In this document: positions 36,570-46,304 of the stretch, in pieces
How the letters are laid out: every line of letters begins with the position of its first letter
Position numbering within the stretch: position 1 is the stretch's first letter
From: Burkholderia sp. Bp9143
Lineage (GTDB): Bacteria; Pseudomonadota; Gammaproteobacteria; Burkholderiales; Burkholderiaceae
Assembly: GCF_003853645.1 (NCBI RefSeq)
Contig: NZ_QTPO01000015.1
Coordinates: 90,960-154,959 of the forward strand
DNA: 64,000 nucleotides
Reading direction: 5' to 3'
Notes under the pieces: generated by a model
The model's database searches: none
What the model was told of the DNA's origin: nothing
What the model saw: the letters and a program-made list of their open reading frames with translations, nothing else
Program-made: the position numbers and the translations under genes

Positions 36570-39500
36570 TCAGGACGGCTCGACCGGCGCGGCCTCCGGC
36601 GCCGGCGTTTCGGCCTGCGGCGCGGGGCCAGTGGTGCGCGTGCCGGCCTCGATCGGGCGCTCGATCAGTGGCGCGAGCGCCGGCGCCATCGACTTCAGCA
36701 ACTGCACGGCCATCGCGCTCGTGAAGTCGTAGCGCGCCGCGTACGGCTCGTGCGCGGTCGCCGTCAGCACGCCGAAGAAGCGGTCGCCGAGCACGAACAC
36801 GAACGTGCCGCTGCGATTGACCTTGCGCGACTCGATCAGCCGCGCGCCGCGCGCGTAGACATTGAAGCGCTGGTCGCCCGTCCCGGTCTTGCCGTATACC
36901 TGGAGCGTCTTGCCGTCGGGCAGCGTGAAGCCGCCCGCCAGGCGCCGCGCGGTGCCGCTCAGCACGACGTCGCGCAGCAGCGTGCGCGCCACGTTGACGA
37001 TCTCCGGCGACAGCGTCGGCTGCGGCTGCGCGGCCGCGCGCACGAAGCGCGTTTCGTACGGCGTGCCCTTCGCGAAGTCGAGTCGCGTGATCGTCTCGGT
37101 CGGCGCCTTCTGTCCGCCGGTCGCGATCAGGCCGATCAGTTTCGCGAGCGCGTCGGGCTGGTCGCCCGATGCGCCGATCGCGGCCGCGTACGACGGCGTG
37201 ACTTCCTCGAACGGGTAGCCGAGCGCGCGCCACGCCTTCGTGATTTCCGCGTACGCGCGCAGCTCGACCATGCGGCGGATGCGCCGGTCCTGGGTCCCGT
37301 GGTAGCGCGTCTTGTACAGCCACGAGTACGTGTAAAAGCGCGCATCTCGGCTGTCGCGGCGGACGTCGGCGAGCGACGCGCTCGGGTGTGCGCGCAGGTA
37401 GTTGAGCGTCCACAGCGCGAGCGGGTGGACGCTCGCGATATAGCCGCGATCGTTGAGGTTGAACCGGTCGATCGCGTACTTCGCGTAGAGCGCGGCGAGA
37501 TCGTCGTCCGATAGCGTCGCGGCCGGCGTGCCCTTCAGCTGCGCGCGCATCCGTGCATCGAACCACGCGAGCGATTCGTTCGGCGCGACGCTGCGCAGCA
37601 CCGTCGCGATCTTCGGCGGCGACTTGCGCACGTCCTGCAGCATCAGCGCGAGCGCGTCGTCGGGCGCCTTGCCCGCATAGCGCGTGTAGTAGCGCTTCAC
37701 GTAGACCTGGCTTTCGCCGTCGACGAACTGCTCGAGGTAATGCTTGCGCTGCGCCGGATCGCCGAGCCACGACGACGACGGGCCGGCCGCCTTCAGCATC
37801 TCGTAGTGGACGATGTCGCGCATCAGCCGCACGAACACGAGGTTGACCGAATGCTCGAACGCCGTGTGCAGCGTCAGGATGCGGCCGTTGTCCGACTTCT
37901 CGAAGTTCGAGAACACCTGCGCGCCGCCGCCCGTGTAGAACACGTCGGGGCTCGCCGAGTACTTGCGTTCGACCGACGCGTCGAGCATCGCCTGCAGCGA
38001 ACGGTCGCGCGTGTGCGACAGGTAGTCGAGCGCCCAGTGCGACAGCCCGTCGATCGGGTCGGGCTTCACCCGCGCGAGCTGTGCGTTCGAAAGATTGCCG
38101 TAGCGCGCGTGCAGCTCGGAGATGATCTGGAGGTAGGTGATCAGCGTGCGCAGCTTCGCGGTCGAGCCGAGGTTGATGCGGCCGCCGCGGTTCACGTCGA
38201 ACGGCTGGTTCACGCTGTCGGTCTGCACGCGCAGCATGTTCGCGCCGTTGCGATGCTCGTACAGCGTGAAGCTGTACGTGAGATGCGACGGGTCGTCCTT
38301 CGGCGCGAGCATCTCGAAGCCGTACAGGCCGGCGGCCTGCGCGCCGTCGCGGGTCGACGCTTTCGCGAGCCGTTCGGCGACCGCCTGCTGCACGCCGTTG
38401 TCGAGCGTGCTGGTGGCTTCCAGGTCGAGCTGGTCGAGCTGGTACAGGTCGCTGATCCCGAGTGCCGACAGCAGCGACGCGCGTGCGGACGACACGGCCT
38501 TGCGCAACACGAACGACTGCACGTGCGCGGCGGCCGGCGGCGCGCTGCGCTCGATCTGCGCGGCGAGCGCCGCATCGCGCAGCGCGGGCGAGATCACGCC
38601 GCCGTTCGACAGGAGCCGCAGATAGCTGTCGGTCAGTTTCTGCAGCGCCGGATAGCCGCGATTCAGGAAGTACGACGGCGCGCGCTGCGCGATGATCAGC
38701 GACAGCACCTCGCGGAACGTCTTGCCCTGTTCGTCGACGTTGTCGCCGGTCGTCGGCGCGGACAGGATGCGGTTCACGTCGTTGAAGTCGCGGCCGTACC
38801 ACGCGGCGAGACCGTCGCCGATGCCGGTGATTTCACCGACATGCGGCCGCGCGGCGAGCGGCACCGAGTTCAGGTAACGCACGACGATCGAGCGGCGCGC
38901 GAGCATCGTCTGCGGGCCGTTCATGTACGCGAGGATCGACGCGGACGCGATCTGCCGCAGCTTCTCCGGCGGCGTCGCGGTGCGGCCGTCGGGCGAATGG
39001 CGGAACTTCTCGATCTGCGTCGCGAGCGTGCTGCCGCCCGGGCGTGCCTGGTGACGGTTGACGACGTGCAGCGCCTGGTCGGCGAGTGCGCGGCTGAAGC
39101 GCCCCCAGTCGATCGCCGGGTTGCGGTTCGGCTGGTTCGCGTCGAGCAGGTAGCGATCCTCGATGAACAGCAGCGAATCGGCGACCACGCGCGGCACCGT
39201 GTCGAAGTCGGCGTACACGCGCTGCGGGAACTCGGTCGCGAACAGCGGCGAGCCGGTCGAGTCGAACAGCATCAGCCCGGCCTGGTCTTTCTCGTCGTAA
39301 GGTAGGAACAGGCCGCGATCGGCGAGCGACAGCATCCGTTCCGAATCGCGCGCCTGTTTGCCGACGACGAAGCCACGCGCGAGCAGATGCTGCTGGAACG
39401 CGGGAATCATCGAGTAGCCGAGGCGCTGGTCGTACGGCCCGTTGGCGGGGAAGCGGATGTGATCGCTTGCGCCCGCCTCGACGGTGTAGCCGACGTCACG

Positions 39501-39677
39501 GGTGAGCTCGGACAGATAGTGCGCCTGCAGGCGCGACGTCGCGATCTCGGTCATCACGAGTCGCGCAATGATCGCGATTGCGATCACCAGCGCGGCCAGC
39601 AAGGACCACTTGATCCACGTCCAGACCGATGCACTACCGGTCACGCGCGGCAGGATGCGATTCAGCGGCCGATTCAT
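36570..39677 (-). CDS. Class A penicillin-binding protein (transglycosylase-transpeptidase), divergent
   Basis: A 1035-residue protein. One N-terminal TM segment lies near residues 20-42. The GT51 domain has the catalytic-Glu motif EDR at 173-175 and GGSTLATQ at 214-221, an altered form of GGSTITQQ. The transpeptidase domain carries STAK (about 505-508), SVN (610-612) and KTG (930-932). It makes and cross-links peptidoglycan from the inner membrane. The long insertions place it apart from PBP1a/1b/1c, and the Pro/Ala-rich C-terminus is probably disordered. Confidence 0.85.
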   Translation of the reverse strand: MNRPLNRILPRVTGSASVWTWIKWSLLAALVIAIAIIARLVMTEIATSRLQAHYLSELTRDVGYTVEAGASDHIRFPANGPYDQRLGYSMIPAFQQHLLARGFVVGKQARDSERMLSLADRGLFLPYDEKDQAGLMLFDSTGSPLFATEFPQRVYADFDTVPRVVADSLLFIEDRYLLDANQPNRNPAIDWGRFSRALADQALHVVNRHQARPGGSTLATQIEKFRHSPDGRTATPPEKLRQIASASILAYMNGPQTMLARRSIVVRYLNSVPLAARPHVGEITGIGDGLAAWYGRDFNDVNRILSAPTTGDNVDEQGKTFREVLSLIIAQRAPSYFLNRGYPALQKLTDSYLRLLSNGGVISPALRDAALAAQIERSAPPAAAHVQSFVLRKAVSSARASLLSALGISDLYQLDQLDLEATSTLDNGVQQAVAERLAKASTRDGAQAAGLYGFEMLAPKDDPSHLTYSFTLYEHRNGANMLRVQTDSVNQPFDVNRGGRINLGSTAKLRTLITYLQIISELHARYGNLSNAQLARVKPDPIDGLSHWALDYLSHTRDRSLQAMLDASVERKYSASPDVFYTGGGAQVFSNFEKSDNGRILTLHTAFEHSVNLVFVRLMRDIVHYEMLKAAGPSSSWLGDPAQRKHYLEQFVDGESQVYVKRYYTRYAGKAPDDALALMLQDVRKSPPKIATVLRSVAPNESLAWFDARMRAQLKGTPAATLSDDDLAALYAKYAIDRFNLNDRGYIASVHPLALWTLNYLRAHPSASLADVRRDSRDARFYTYSWLYKTRYHGTQDRRIRRMVELRAYAEITKAWRALGYPFEEVTPSYAAAIGASGDQPDALAKLIGLIATGGQKAPTETITRLDFAKGTPYETRFVRAAAQPQPTLSPEIVNVARTLLRDVVLSGTARRLAGGFTLPDGKTLQVYGKTGTGDQRFNVYARGARLIESRKVNRSGTFVFVLGDRFFGVLTATAHEPYAARYDFTSAMAVQLLKSMAPALAPLIERPIEAGTRTTGPAPQAETPAPEAAPVEPS

Positions 39678-40085
39678 GGCGGCGTCTCCCTGAAGGCGCG
39701 GGCTCCGGCCGCACCTCTCATTAAGGATTAGTGTAGTCCTCCGCAGCGGGCTGCCAAGGGCGTTCACTACCGAGATGCGCCGACGCAACGCGTGTGCCCG
39801 CGATGCGCGACCACTGGCGTTGCGTTGGGGATGCACGCGCCGCCGTGACGCATCGTTTGCGCGTTCCGCGCGCTCGGCAGCGCCGGCGGGCCGCCCCGGC
39901 GAGCGGCCGGGCCGTCGATGCACCGGCTTTGTGCGCTGTGGTATCGTGCCAAATCGGGTCTGATCCCGTTCGGAGAATCATGGCTGGCGCATGACGGCGC
40001 TACAAGTTTGCGCAATAGCCGCCTGCACCGGTCGCAGGCGCGATCACCGGATGTGCGGCGCATTTTCGCTTTCGCAGGGGGTTCC
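39678..40085. other. Intergenic region between the PBP and MAPEG genes
   Basis: 408 bp without a credible gene. AT-rich DNA near 39720 (TTAAGGATTAGTGTAG) may hold the PBP promoter. No clear RNA gene or hairpin is visible. Confidence 0.35.
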
Positions 40086-40478
40086 ATGTCGATCCATCCC
40101 GTCGCGCTCGTCTGCACGGCGATCCTCGGGTTGCTGCTGTTCGGGCTCGGTCTCGTCGTTTCGGTCACGCGCTTCCGGCACACCACCGGTTCCGGGTGTG
40201 TGCCCGATCCGGCCAACGGGTTGCACAAGATCGTGCGCGCGCACGGCAACACGGCCGAATACGCGCCGTTTCTCGCGGTGCTGTTTCTCTATTTCGGCGC
40301 ACACGATCCGTCGCGCGCGATCGTATCGTTGATCGTCGCGGCAACCGCATGCCGCTGTCTGCTCGTGATCGGATTGCTCGCGTGGCCGACGATGGCCAGG
40401 CCGAATCCCTTGCGCTTCATCGGCGCGCTCGGCACGTATCTGTGCGGCGCAGCGCTATGCGTCGCGCTGTTCGTCTGA
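40086..40478 (+). CDS. MAPEG-family membrane protein
   Basis: A 130-residue membrane protein with four hydrophobic segments and the MAPEG motif GNTAEYAPFLAVL, typical of glutathione-transferase-like MAPEG proteins. Bacterial members are mostly uncharacterised. Confidence 0.8.
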   Translation: MSIHPVALVCTAILGLLLFGLGLVVSVTRFRHTTGSGCVPDPANGLHKIVRAHGNTAEYAPFLAVLFLYFGAHDPSRAIVSLIVAATACRCLLVIGLLAWPTMARPNPLRFIGALGTYLCGAALCVALFV

Positions 40479-40637
40479 GCGGACGTCGCGAATGCCGCGG
40501 CGACCGACGCGCATTCGACGATTTGCCGCGGCGCCGGTGATATCCTCGCGAAACGCCCGCGTCCGACGGGCGGATACCGACTGCCCGCACGCGGCCCGAC
40601 GCCGTGCTGCGCGGCGTTTCCGAGGGAGAGCCGAACC

Positions 40638-40922
40638 TTGAGCCGCAAATTCATTCTGAAGGGCGACACGACCGACCATGGCGGCGTCGTACTCGACGGG
40701 ATCGCCAATTCGTCGTTCGACGGCCGCGAGCTCGCCTATCTCGGCGCGCCGGTGTTCTGCGCCGCGTGCAAGACCCGGGGCGTGATCGTGTCCGACGGCG
40801 GCGAGCGGACGATGACCGTGATGGGCAAGGTCGTCGCGCTCGAACACGACCTGTGCCAGTGCCTGTGCACGCCGCAGCCGAAGCTGATCCCGTCGCAGGG
40901 GACGGGCACCATCTCGGGCTGA
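40638..40922 (+). CDS. PAAR-domain protein, orphan
   Basis: A 94-residue protein beginning at TTG 40638 behind GGGAGAG. It has the PAAR-like opening GDTTDHGGVVLDGI and Cys and His residues for a metal site (FCAACKTRG, CQCLCTPQP). PAAR proteins cap type VI secretion spikes. No VgrG, effector or T6SS gene lies near it. Confidence 0.72.
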   Translation: MSRKFILKGDTTDHGGVVLDGIANSSFDGRELAYLGAPVFCAACKTRGVIVSDGGERTMTVMGKVVALEHDLCQCLCTPQPKLIPSQGTGTISG

Positions 40923-40931
40923 AGCCCGTCG

Positions 40932-41243
40932 TCAGACGCTGCCTTCGGTCTCGATCACGAGGATGCGTGCTTCGCCGAGCGGGTGCGCGACGTGTTCGGT
41001 GCCGATCGTCGCGTGGAATATGTCTCCCGTTTCGAGCACCGTCGCGTGCTCGATGCCCGCTTCGCGGTAGCGCATCTCGACGCGACCGTCGAGCACCGCG
41101 AACACTTCCTCGCCGTCGTTCACGTGCCACCGGTACGGCTGATCGGTCCAGTGCAGGCGAATCGTGATGCCGTTCAGGCTCGCGATGTCCAGCGCGCCCC
41201 ACGGGCGCTGCGCGGTGAAGGCGGTGCTGCGGATGATGTTCAT
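40932..41243 (-). CDS. Cupin-domain protein
   Basis: A 103-residue single-domain cupin with the motif HVNDGEEVFAVLDGRVEMRY and a second ATIGTEHVAHPLG with metal-ligand-like His residues. Substrate unknown. It ends 10 bp after the convergent PAAR gene and starts 93 bp before the stop of the DJ-1-type gene. Confidence 0.75.
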   Translation of the reverse strand: MNIIRSTAFTAQRPWGALDIASLNGITIRLHWTDQPYRWHVNDGEEVFAVLDGRVEMRYREAGIEHATVLETGDIFHATIGTEHVAHPLGEARILVIETEGSV

Positions 41244-41336
41244 CGTCAGGTTCGTGCGTGCGAATAGCGTGGAAGGCGGGTGTGCGGCGTGGTCGTGTTG
41301 CGTGCGTGCCTGCCCGCCGGTTTCCGCGCGCCGGGA

Positions 41337-42020
41337 TCAGCGCGACATCGTGCGCAAGGCTGCGTCGATCGTCTGTCTGCGCTTTTCGAGCCCGGCCGCC
41401 GAGCGCTCGGTCACACGCTTGAGGACCGACACCGGCGCGGTATCCGGCGAACCCGCGTCGAACGGCGGTGCCGGTGCGTATTCGAGCTGCAGCTGAATCG
41501 ACTGCGCCTCTTCGTCGCCCACGAGCTCGGCGGCGATCGTCAATGCGAAGTCGATGCCGGCCGTCACGCCGCCGCCGGTGATCAGGTTGCCATCGCGCAC
41601 CACGCGCTCGCGCACCGGCACCGCACCGAGCGGCGCGAGCAGTGCATGAAACGCCCAGTGCGTCGTCGCGCGGCGTCCGCGCAGCAGCCCGGCCACGCCG
41701 AGCAGCAGCGCGCCCGTGCAGACCGACGTCACGTAGCGCGCGGCGGCCGCGCGCCGCTGCACGAACGCGATCGTTTCGGCATCGAGCAGCAGGTCGTTGA
41801 TGCCGATCCCGCCGGGCACGCAGATCACGTCGAGCGGCGGGCAATCGTCGAACGTGCAGGTCGGCGCGAGCGCGAGGCCGCTGCTCGACACGACGGTGTC
41901 GCGCGATTTCCAGACCAGATGGACAGCCGCGTCGGGCAGCGACGCGAGCACGTCGTGCGGACCGGTGAGATCGAGTTGCTGGACGCCCGGAAACACGAGC
42001 AGGCCGATATGCAGGGTCAT
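41337..42020 (-). CDS. DJ-1/PfpI-family protein (isonitrile hydratase-like)
   Basis: A 227-residue DJ-1/PfpI protein with the nucleophile elbow SVCTGALLLG and the GGIGIN loop, as in InhA isonitrile hydratase and related enzymes. It is divergent from the GlxA-type regulator gene at 42137. The two share the N-terminal DJ-1 fold, an arrangement seen in many proteobacteria. Substrate not determined. Confidence 0.82.
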   Translation of the reverse strand: MTLHIGLLVFPGVQQLDLTGPHDVLASLPDAAVHLVWKSRDTVVSSSGLALAPTCTFDDCPPLDVICVPGGIGINDLLLDAETIAFVQRRAAAARYVTSVCTGALLLGVAGLLRGRRATTHWAFHALLAPLGAVPVRERVVRDGNLITGGGVTAGIDFALTIAAELVGDEEAQSIQLQLEYAPAPPFDAGSPDTAPVSVLKRVTERSAAGLEKRRQTIDAALRTMSR

Positions 42021-42136
42021 GCGAACACTCCGAAGGGAAGGGGATGCGCCGCGGCCGGCGCACGATGGACAGATCGATTCTAGGCGCGTAGTGTTTGGCG
42101 AAATTGCCAGATCACCCACGTTTTCAGCCAATTGCC

Positions 42137-43105
42137 ATGCCTGCCGCTCCGCGCTCGATTCTGGTCCTCGCGTTCCCCCGTGCGCAGTTGCTCGACGTGA
42201 CCGGGCCGCTGCAGGTGTTCGCATCCGTCAACGAGCTCGCGCAGGAGCGCGGCCAGCCCGCACCGTACGCGCCGCGCGTCGTCGCCGCCGAGGCCGGGCC
42301 GATCGAGACGTCGTCCGGCCTCGTCGTGATGGCCGATTCGCTGCGCTCGGCCGGGCGGCCCGATACGGTGATCGTGGCCGGCGGCAAGGGCGTGCACGCC
42401 GCGTCTCGGGATGCGCGGATGGTGCGCTGGGTCCGGCAGCAGGCGCAGCGCGCGCGACGTGTCGCGTCGGTCTGCACCGGCGCATTCCTGCTTGCCGAGG
42501 CCGGCCTGCTGGACGGGCGGCGCGCGGTCACGCACTGGGCGCGCTGCGACGAATTCGCGGCGCGCTACCCGAACGTGCGCGTCGAGCCCGATCCGATCTT
42601 CATCCGCGAAGGCGCGCTGTGGACGTCGGCCGGCGTGACGGCCGGCATCGATCTCGCGCTCGCGCTCGTCGAGGAGGATCTCGGGCGGGCGGTCGCACTC
42701 GATGCCGCGCGCGAGCTTGTCGTGTTCCTGAAGCGGCCGGGCGGGCAGGCGCAGTTCAGTGCGATGCTGTCGATGCAGCGCACCGACGACCGCTTCGGCG
42801 AACTGCATGCGTGGATCGCCGAGCACCTGACGGCCGACCTGTCGGTGCCTGCGCTCGCCGAGCGCGTCAGCATGAGCGAGCGCAGCTTCGTGCGCCACTA
42901 CCGCGCGGGCACCGGCCGGACGCCCGCACGCGCGGTCGAACAGATTCGCGTCGAGGCCGCGCAGCGTTTGCTCGGCGAAACCGCGTGGCCCGTCAAGCGG
43001 ATCGCCACGCGGTGTGGTTTCGGTTCGGAAGAGACACTGCGGCGCAGTTTCGTGCGCGTGCTCGGCGTGTCGCCGCAGGGCTATCGCGAGCGGTTCGTGC
43101 GGTAA
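42137..43105 (+). CDS. GlxA-type AraC regulator with N-terminal DJ-1/PfpI domain
   Basis: A 322-residue two-domain regulator. Residues 5-185 form a DJ-1/PfpI-like sensor (SVCTGAFLLAEAGLLDGRR). Residues 225-320 form an AraC HTH pair (LAERVSMSERSFVRHYRAGT, then IATRCGFGSEETLRRSFV). It probably controls the divergent DJ-1-type gene. Confidence 0.88.
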   Translation: MPAAPRSILVLAFPRAQLLDVTGPLQVFASVNELAQERGQPAPYAPRVVAAEAGPIETSSGLVVMADSLRSAGRPDTVIVAGGKGVHAASRDARMVRWVRQQAQRARRVASVCTGAFLLAEAGLLDGRRAVTHWARCDEFAARYPNVRVEPDPIFIREGALWTSAGVTAGIDLALALVEEDLGRAVALDAARELVVFLKRPGGQAQFSAMLSMQRTDDRFGELHAWIAEHLTADLSVPALAERVSMSERSFVRHYRAGTGRTPARAVEQIRVEAAQRLLGETAWPVKRIATRCGFGSEETLRRSFVRVLGVSPQGYRERFVR

Positions 43106-43301
43106 CGCGCCGGTGCGCGGTGAGCGAGCCGCGCGTGGTAACCGGGGACGGTGCCGCGGCGTCTGGAACTGCATGAATCCCGATCGCTTTCGGGTCCGAA
43201 ATGCCGTGACTGTTCAGAAGTCGAGAACAATAGGTGGGGGCTTGTGCCGCGCGGGTTGCGCGCTCTATTCTGTTCTGTTGGCGATTCGAAGGGGGCGCAG
43301 C

Positions 43302-44276
43302 ATGGACCGCATCCAGGCAATGGAAGTTTTCACCCGCGTGGTCGACGCGAACAGTTTTACGCGCGCAGCCGACACGCTCGCGATGCCGCGTGCGTCGGTG
43401 ACGACCATCATCCAGAATCTCGAGGCGCTGCTCGGCGTGCGCCTGATGCACCGGACGACGCGCCGGCTGTCGCTGACGCCGGAGGGCGCCGCGTACTACG
43501 AGCATTGCATGAAGATCATCTCGGAGATCGCGGAAGCCGACGCGAGTTTCCAGACCGGCAACCGCAAGCCGAGCGGCGTGCTGCGCGTCCATATGCCGAG
43601 TTCGCTCGGGCGGCGCGTCGTGCTGCCGGCGCTGTCGATCTTCCGGCAGCAGTATCCGGACATCACGCTCGACCTCGGCTTGTCGGACCGTTACGTGGAT
43701 CCGGTCGAGGAGGGCATCGACTGCATGATCCGGGTCGGGCCGCTCGAGGATTCGTCGATGGTCGCGCGGCGGATCGGGATGCTCAAGCGCGTGACCTGCG
43801 CGTCGCCCGACTATCTGGCGCGTCACGGCGAGCCGCAGGAAATCGCCGACCTGGCCGACCATCATGCGGTGAATTTCCGCGCGAGCCATGGCGCACGGGC
43901 GATTCCGTGGGTGTTCATGATCGAGGGCAAGCCGGTCGAGGTGCGGATGAACGGCAGTGTCACGGTCAACGATTCGGATGCGTACGTGACGTGCGGGCTC
44001 GAAGGGTTCGGGATGATCCAGCCGACGTTGTTCATGGTGCTGCCGAACCTGCGTGACGGCTCGCTCGTCGAGGTGCTGCCCGACTGCAATCCGAAGCCCA
44101 AGCCGATCTCGATCGTGTACCCGCACAACCGGCATCTGTCGCAGAAGGTGCGAGTGTTCGCGGACTGGCTCGCGGAGTTGTTCGAGTCGACGCCGGCGCT
44201 GGAGGGCGGGGAGAACTGGCGCGGGAAGGTGCGGGTGGAGGCGCCCGACGCGCAGCGTGGGGCAGTGGTGGCGTAG
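43302..44276 (+). CDS. LysR-family transcriptional regulator
   Basis: A 324-residue LTTR. HTH at residues 2-60 (MEVFTRVVDANSFTRAADTL, then MPRASVTTIIQNLEALLGVR). The rest is a LysR substrate-binding domain. Start MDRIQA was chosen on family grounds. It is the last host gene before the prophage and has no adjacent partner to suggest its target. Confidence 0.85.
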   Translation: MDRIQAMEVFTRVVDANSFTRAADTLAMPRASVTTIIQNLEALLGVRLMHRTTRRLSLTPEGAAYYEHCMKIISEIAEADASFQTGNRKPSGVLRVHMPSSLGRRVVLPALSIFRQQYPDITLDLGLSDRYVDPVEEGIDCMIRVGPLEDSSMVARRIGMLKRVTCASPDYLARHGEPQEIADLADHHAVNFRASHGARAIPWVFMIEGKPVEVRMNGSVTVNDSDAYVTCGLEGFGMIQPTLFMVLPNLRDGSLVEVLPDCNPKPKPISIVYPHNRHLSQKVRVFADWLAELFESTPALEGGENWRGKVRVEAPDAQRGAVVA

Positions 44277-44344
44277 CTGCAGAGTGCGCGTGGCCTGAAG
44301 GACGGTCGACGCGCGACACTGCGTGCGCCGGATGAAGCAATGAA

Positions 44345-44378
44345 AAAAGCCGCTGATCCTTGCGGAACAGCGGCTTTT
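44345..44378 (-). terminator. Resident terminator of the tRNA-Met transcript (now displaced)
   Basis: AAAAGCCGCTG (44345-44355) pairs with CAGCGGCTTTT (44368-44378). It lies just beyond the left copy of the att repeat, so before integration it ended the tRNA-Met transcript. It may also end the LysR transcript from the other side. Confidence 0.75.
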
Positions 44379-44384
44379 CGCATT

Positions 44385-44436
<52 letters not shown>

Positions 44437-44524
44437 GATCACCCTGCATTAAGTCCGCATTGGCCTGCAAATCAATGACTTAGTGGCACTTGCTTCCGCC
44501 TTACGTCCGCATTGAACCGCTATG

Positions 44525-44544
44525 CCGTTGACAGATAGTTGACG
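44525..44544. promoter_or_regulatory. Candidate integrase arm-type site, left end
   Basis: CCGTTGACA-GAT-AGTTGACG. The same pattern, CCGTTGACA-CTC-GGTTGACG, recurs at the right end (55913-55932) in the same orientation. Two GTTGAC units 11 bp apart suit binding of an integrase N-terminal domain. A second local repeat, TCCGCATTG, also occurs twice (44455-44463, 44506-44514). Confidence 0.5.
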
Positions 44545-44602
44545 CCAGCACGTATGTCCCAACGCAGCCGCTATTAGCTTACGTCGAGCGCGCACTCAGC
44601 CG

Positions 44603-44842
44603 TCAGCTTGAGATGTTGGACTCGGATGATGGGTACGTGGCGATGTAGTCGGAACAGTTTGCTATCGCGTCTCGCACACCCTTGTCGTCCGCGTTAGGCA
44701 GATGCGTCAACGTATCCAGCATCTGCTGCGCTTCGTCCAACGAGGGCCAGTGCTCCGGCTCCGAGAAACCCCAAAGCCAAATATCGACAATCTCGCAGAT
44801 CTCCGCGCTTGAAGCACCTGCCAGCTCAATGGCATAGTCCAT
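44603..44842 (-). CDS. Small prophage protein, 79 residues
   Basis: A 79-residue acidic protein (MDYAIELAGASSAEICEIVD onwards) preceded by AAAGGATC. I do not recognise a family; Trp- and Asp-rich helices suggest a small soluble protein. It is the leftmost prophage gene and lies just inside the att site. A perfect 20-bp palindrome lies 21 bp upstream of its start codon, so its transcription may be regulated. Confidence 0.6.
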   Translation of the reverse strand: MDYAIELAGASSAEICEIVDIWLWGFSEPEHWPSLDEAQQMLDTLTHLPNADDKGVRDAIANCSDYIATYPSSESNISS

Positions 44843-44862
44843 TTCGAGATCCTTTCAGGGTT

Positions 44863-44882
44863 GATTCTCGCATGCGAGAATC
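44863..44882. repeat. Perfect 20-bp palindrome, copy 1
   Basis: GATTCTCGCATGCGAGAATC, a perfect palindrome. The 18 bases GATTCTCGCATGCGAGAA recur at 53963-53980; after one inserted base both continue TCGACT. A degenerate version lies at 44908-44925 (GATTCTTGCACGTGAGTC). It could be an operator, a recombination site or a replication signal. Confidence 0.7.
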
Positions 44883-44936
44883 GACTACGCCGACATCTAG
44901 ACGATCGGATTCTTGCACGTGAGTCTAATACGATCG

Positions 44937-46304
44937 CTACAGCTTTCGTACTTCAAGAACAAGGACAACCTCTGTTTTGTCGGCAGAACTGCCTCGGCCG
45001 CTTGCCCAACGAGGCAAGAACGAAATGCCCGATGTCGAGACGGCTGCGTGCGACTGAAGGAGCCCACCGATAACAGCGATATCGCCGTCCCTCATCGCAG
45101 TCACGGTCTGTAGCTTACGAGTGTTCTTGGTAGGGGAGGTGTTCACGCCACTCGTGGTACGCACGAAGTCCGAGATCTCTTCATCAATAGTCAGTTCGAT
45201 GCTGTCTTGCATGACCATTGGAGAAACATCGAAGATGACGCCGGCGTCCTGATACACGACCGACTGCACGGCTGTACCTGATGAGCCCTGGTAGCTTATA
45301 TTGCCCTGCGTCGGCACTTCCTGACCGACGTTAAGCCGAGCACGCTCCCCAGACAGCACAGTCAGGTTCGGCCTCGTCACGACCGTGAAGCGACTATCAG
45401 CATCGAGCGCTTGGATAGCCACATTGACAGCGTTCCCTGCGTGTAACCGAATAACTGCCGACGATGGGTCTGATAGGCCATTGTTGATGCCGAGAGCGGA
45501 TCCCAAGATCGATACTGCGAGAGAGAATCCCGACTGGCTCGAGGAATTGTTAGTCACCTCGTATACCCACGCTCGGAGGTTCACCTTGCCTCGAGGAATA
45601 TCAATCATCGGCAGGACCTTGCGCAGCGCTTCAACCTCAGGTGGTGTTCCAAGAAACACAAGCTGATCCGAGGTTTGATCGATAAGTGCCGCGGCGGACT
45701 GCGGCGGAACGTTTTGTGCAACGTCCCCCTTGCCACCCGGAGACGCCACGACTCGCTGAGTCGTAAAGCGTCCCCCAACCAACGGTTGGACGAGTCGCAT
45801 CAGGTAATCTGCCTTCCGATATCGGGGCGCGTATACGAATGGCTCGCGCCTCTCGATCTTATCGTCGGAATCCGCCTTCTTCACAATAAAGTCGACACCC
45901 TCTTTCACAATCACGTCATACCCGAGCGACCCGAGAAAATTGCTGAGGAACGAGCGGAGATCTCCTGAGTCCGCCTTGTAACGAAACGATACCTGACGAG
46001 TATCCGCCAGCACATCGGGGCCGATTACGTGCGGCGTCTTTACCGCGTTCTCGTATACGAAATCGACGACGAACGAGACCGTCGCAAACCTAAGGTCGAA
46101 CGAATTGCCCCTCGATCGTTGGACCATTGGCTGTGTTTGCGTTTCGGCAACTTTTGGGACCGGGCGCTGATCTTGTGGGCTATCGCCGCCAGGCAATGAT
46201 GCCAACGTAGGCAGCGGTGGAACTTCGCTAGCCATCACAACGTTTGCAGAGATAGCGACGCAGGTGAACAAGACCAAAACCATCGTGTTCAGGCTGTTGC
46301 TCAT
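44937..46304 (-). CDS. Phage secretin (pIV-like, GspD/PilQ family)
   Basis: A 455-residue outer-membrane secretin. A signal peptide at about residues 1-25 precedes N-domain repeats and the C-terminal secretin domain (VTRPNLTVLSGERARLNVGQ, VIFDVSPMVMQDSIELTIDE, MRDGDIAVIGGLLQS). It forms the channel through which the phage leaves the cell. It overlaps the zot stop by 4 bp (ATGA). Many inoviruses lack their own secretin, so this is a notable extra. Confidence 0.9.
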   Translation of the reverse strand: MSNSLNTMVLVLFTCVAISANVVMASEVPPLPTLASLPGGDSPQDQRPVPKVAETQTQPMVQRSRGNSFDLRFATVSFVVDFVYENAVKTPHVIGPDVLADTRQVSFRYKADSGDLRSFLSNFLGSLGYDVIVKEGVDFIVKKADSDDKIERREPFVYAPRYRKADYLMRLVQPLVGGRFTTQRVVASPGGKGDVAQNVPPQSAAALIDQTSDQLVFLGTPPEVEALRKVLPMIDIPRGKVNLRAWVYEVTNNSSSQSGFSLAVSILGSALGINNGLSDPSSAVIRLHAGNAVNVAIQALDADSRFTVVTRPNLTVLSGERARLNVGQEVPTQGNISYQGSSGTAVQSVVYQDAGVIFDVSPMVMQDSIELTIDEEISDFVRTTSGVNTSPTKNTRKLQTVTAMRDGDIAVIGGLLQSHAAVSTSGISFLPRWASGRGSSADKTEVVLVLEVRKL

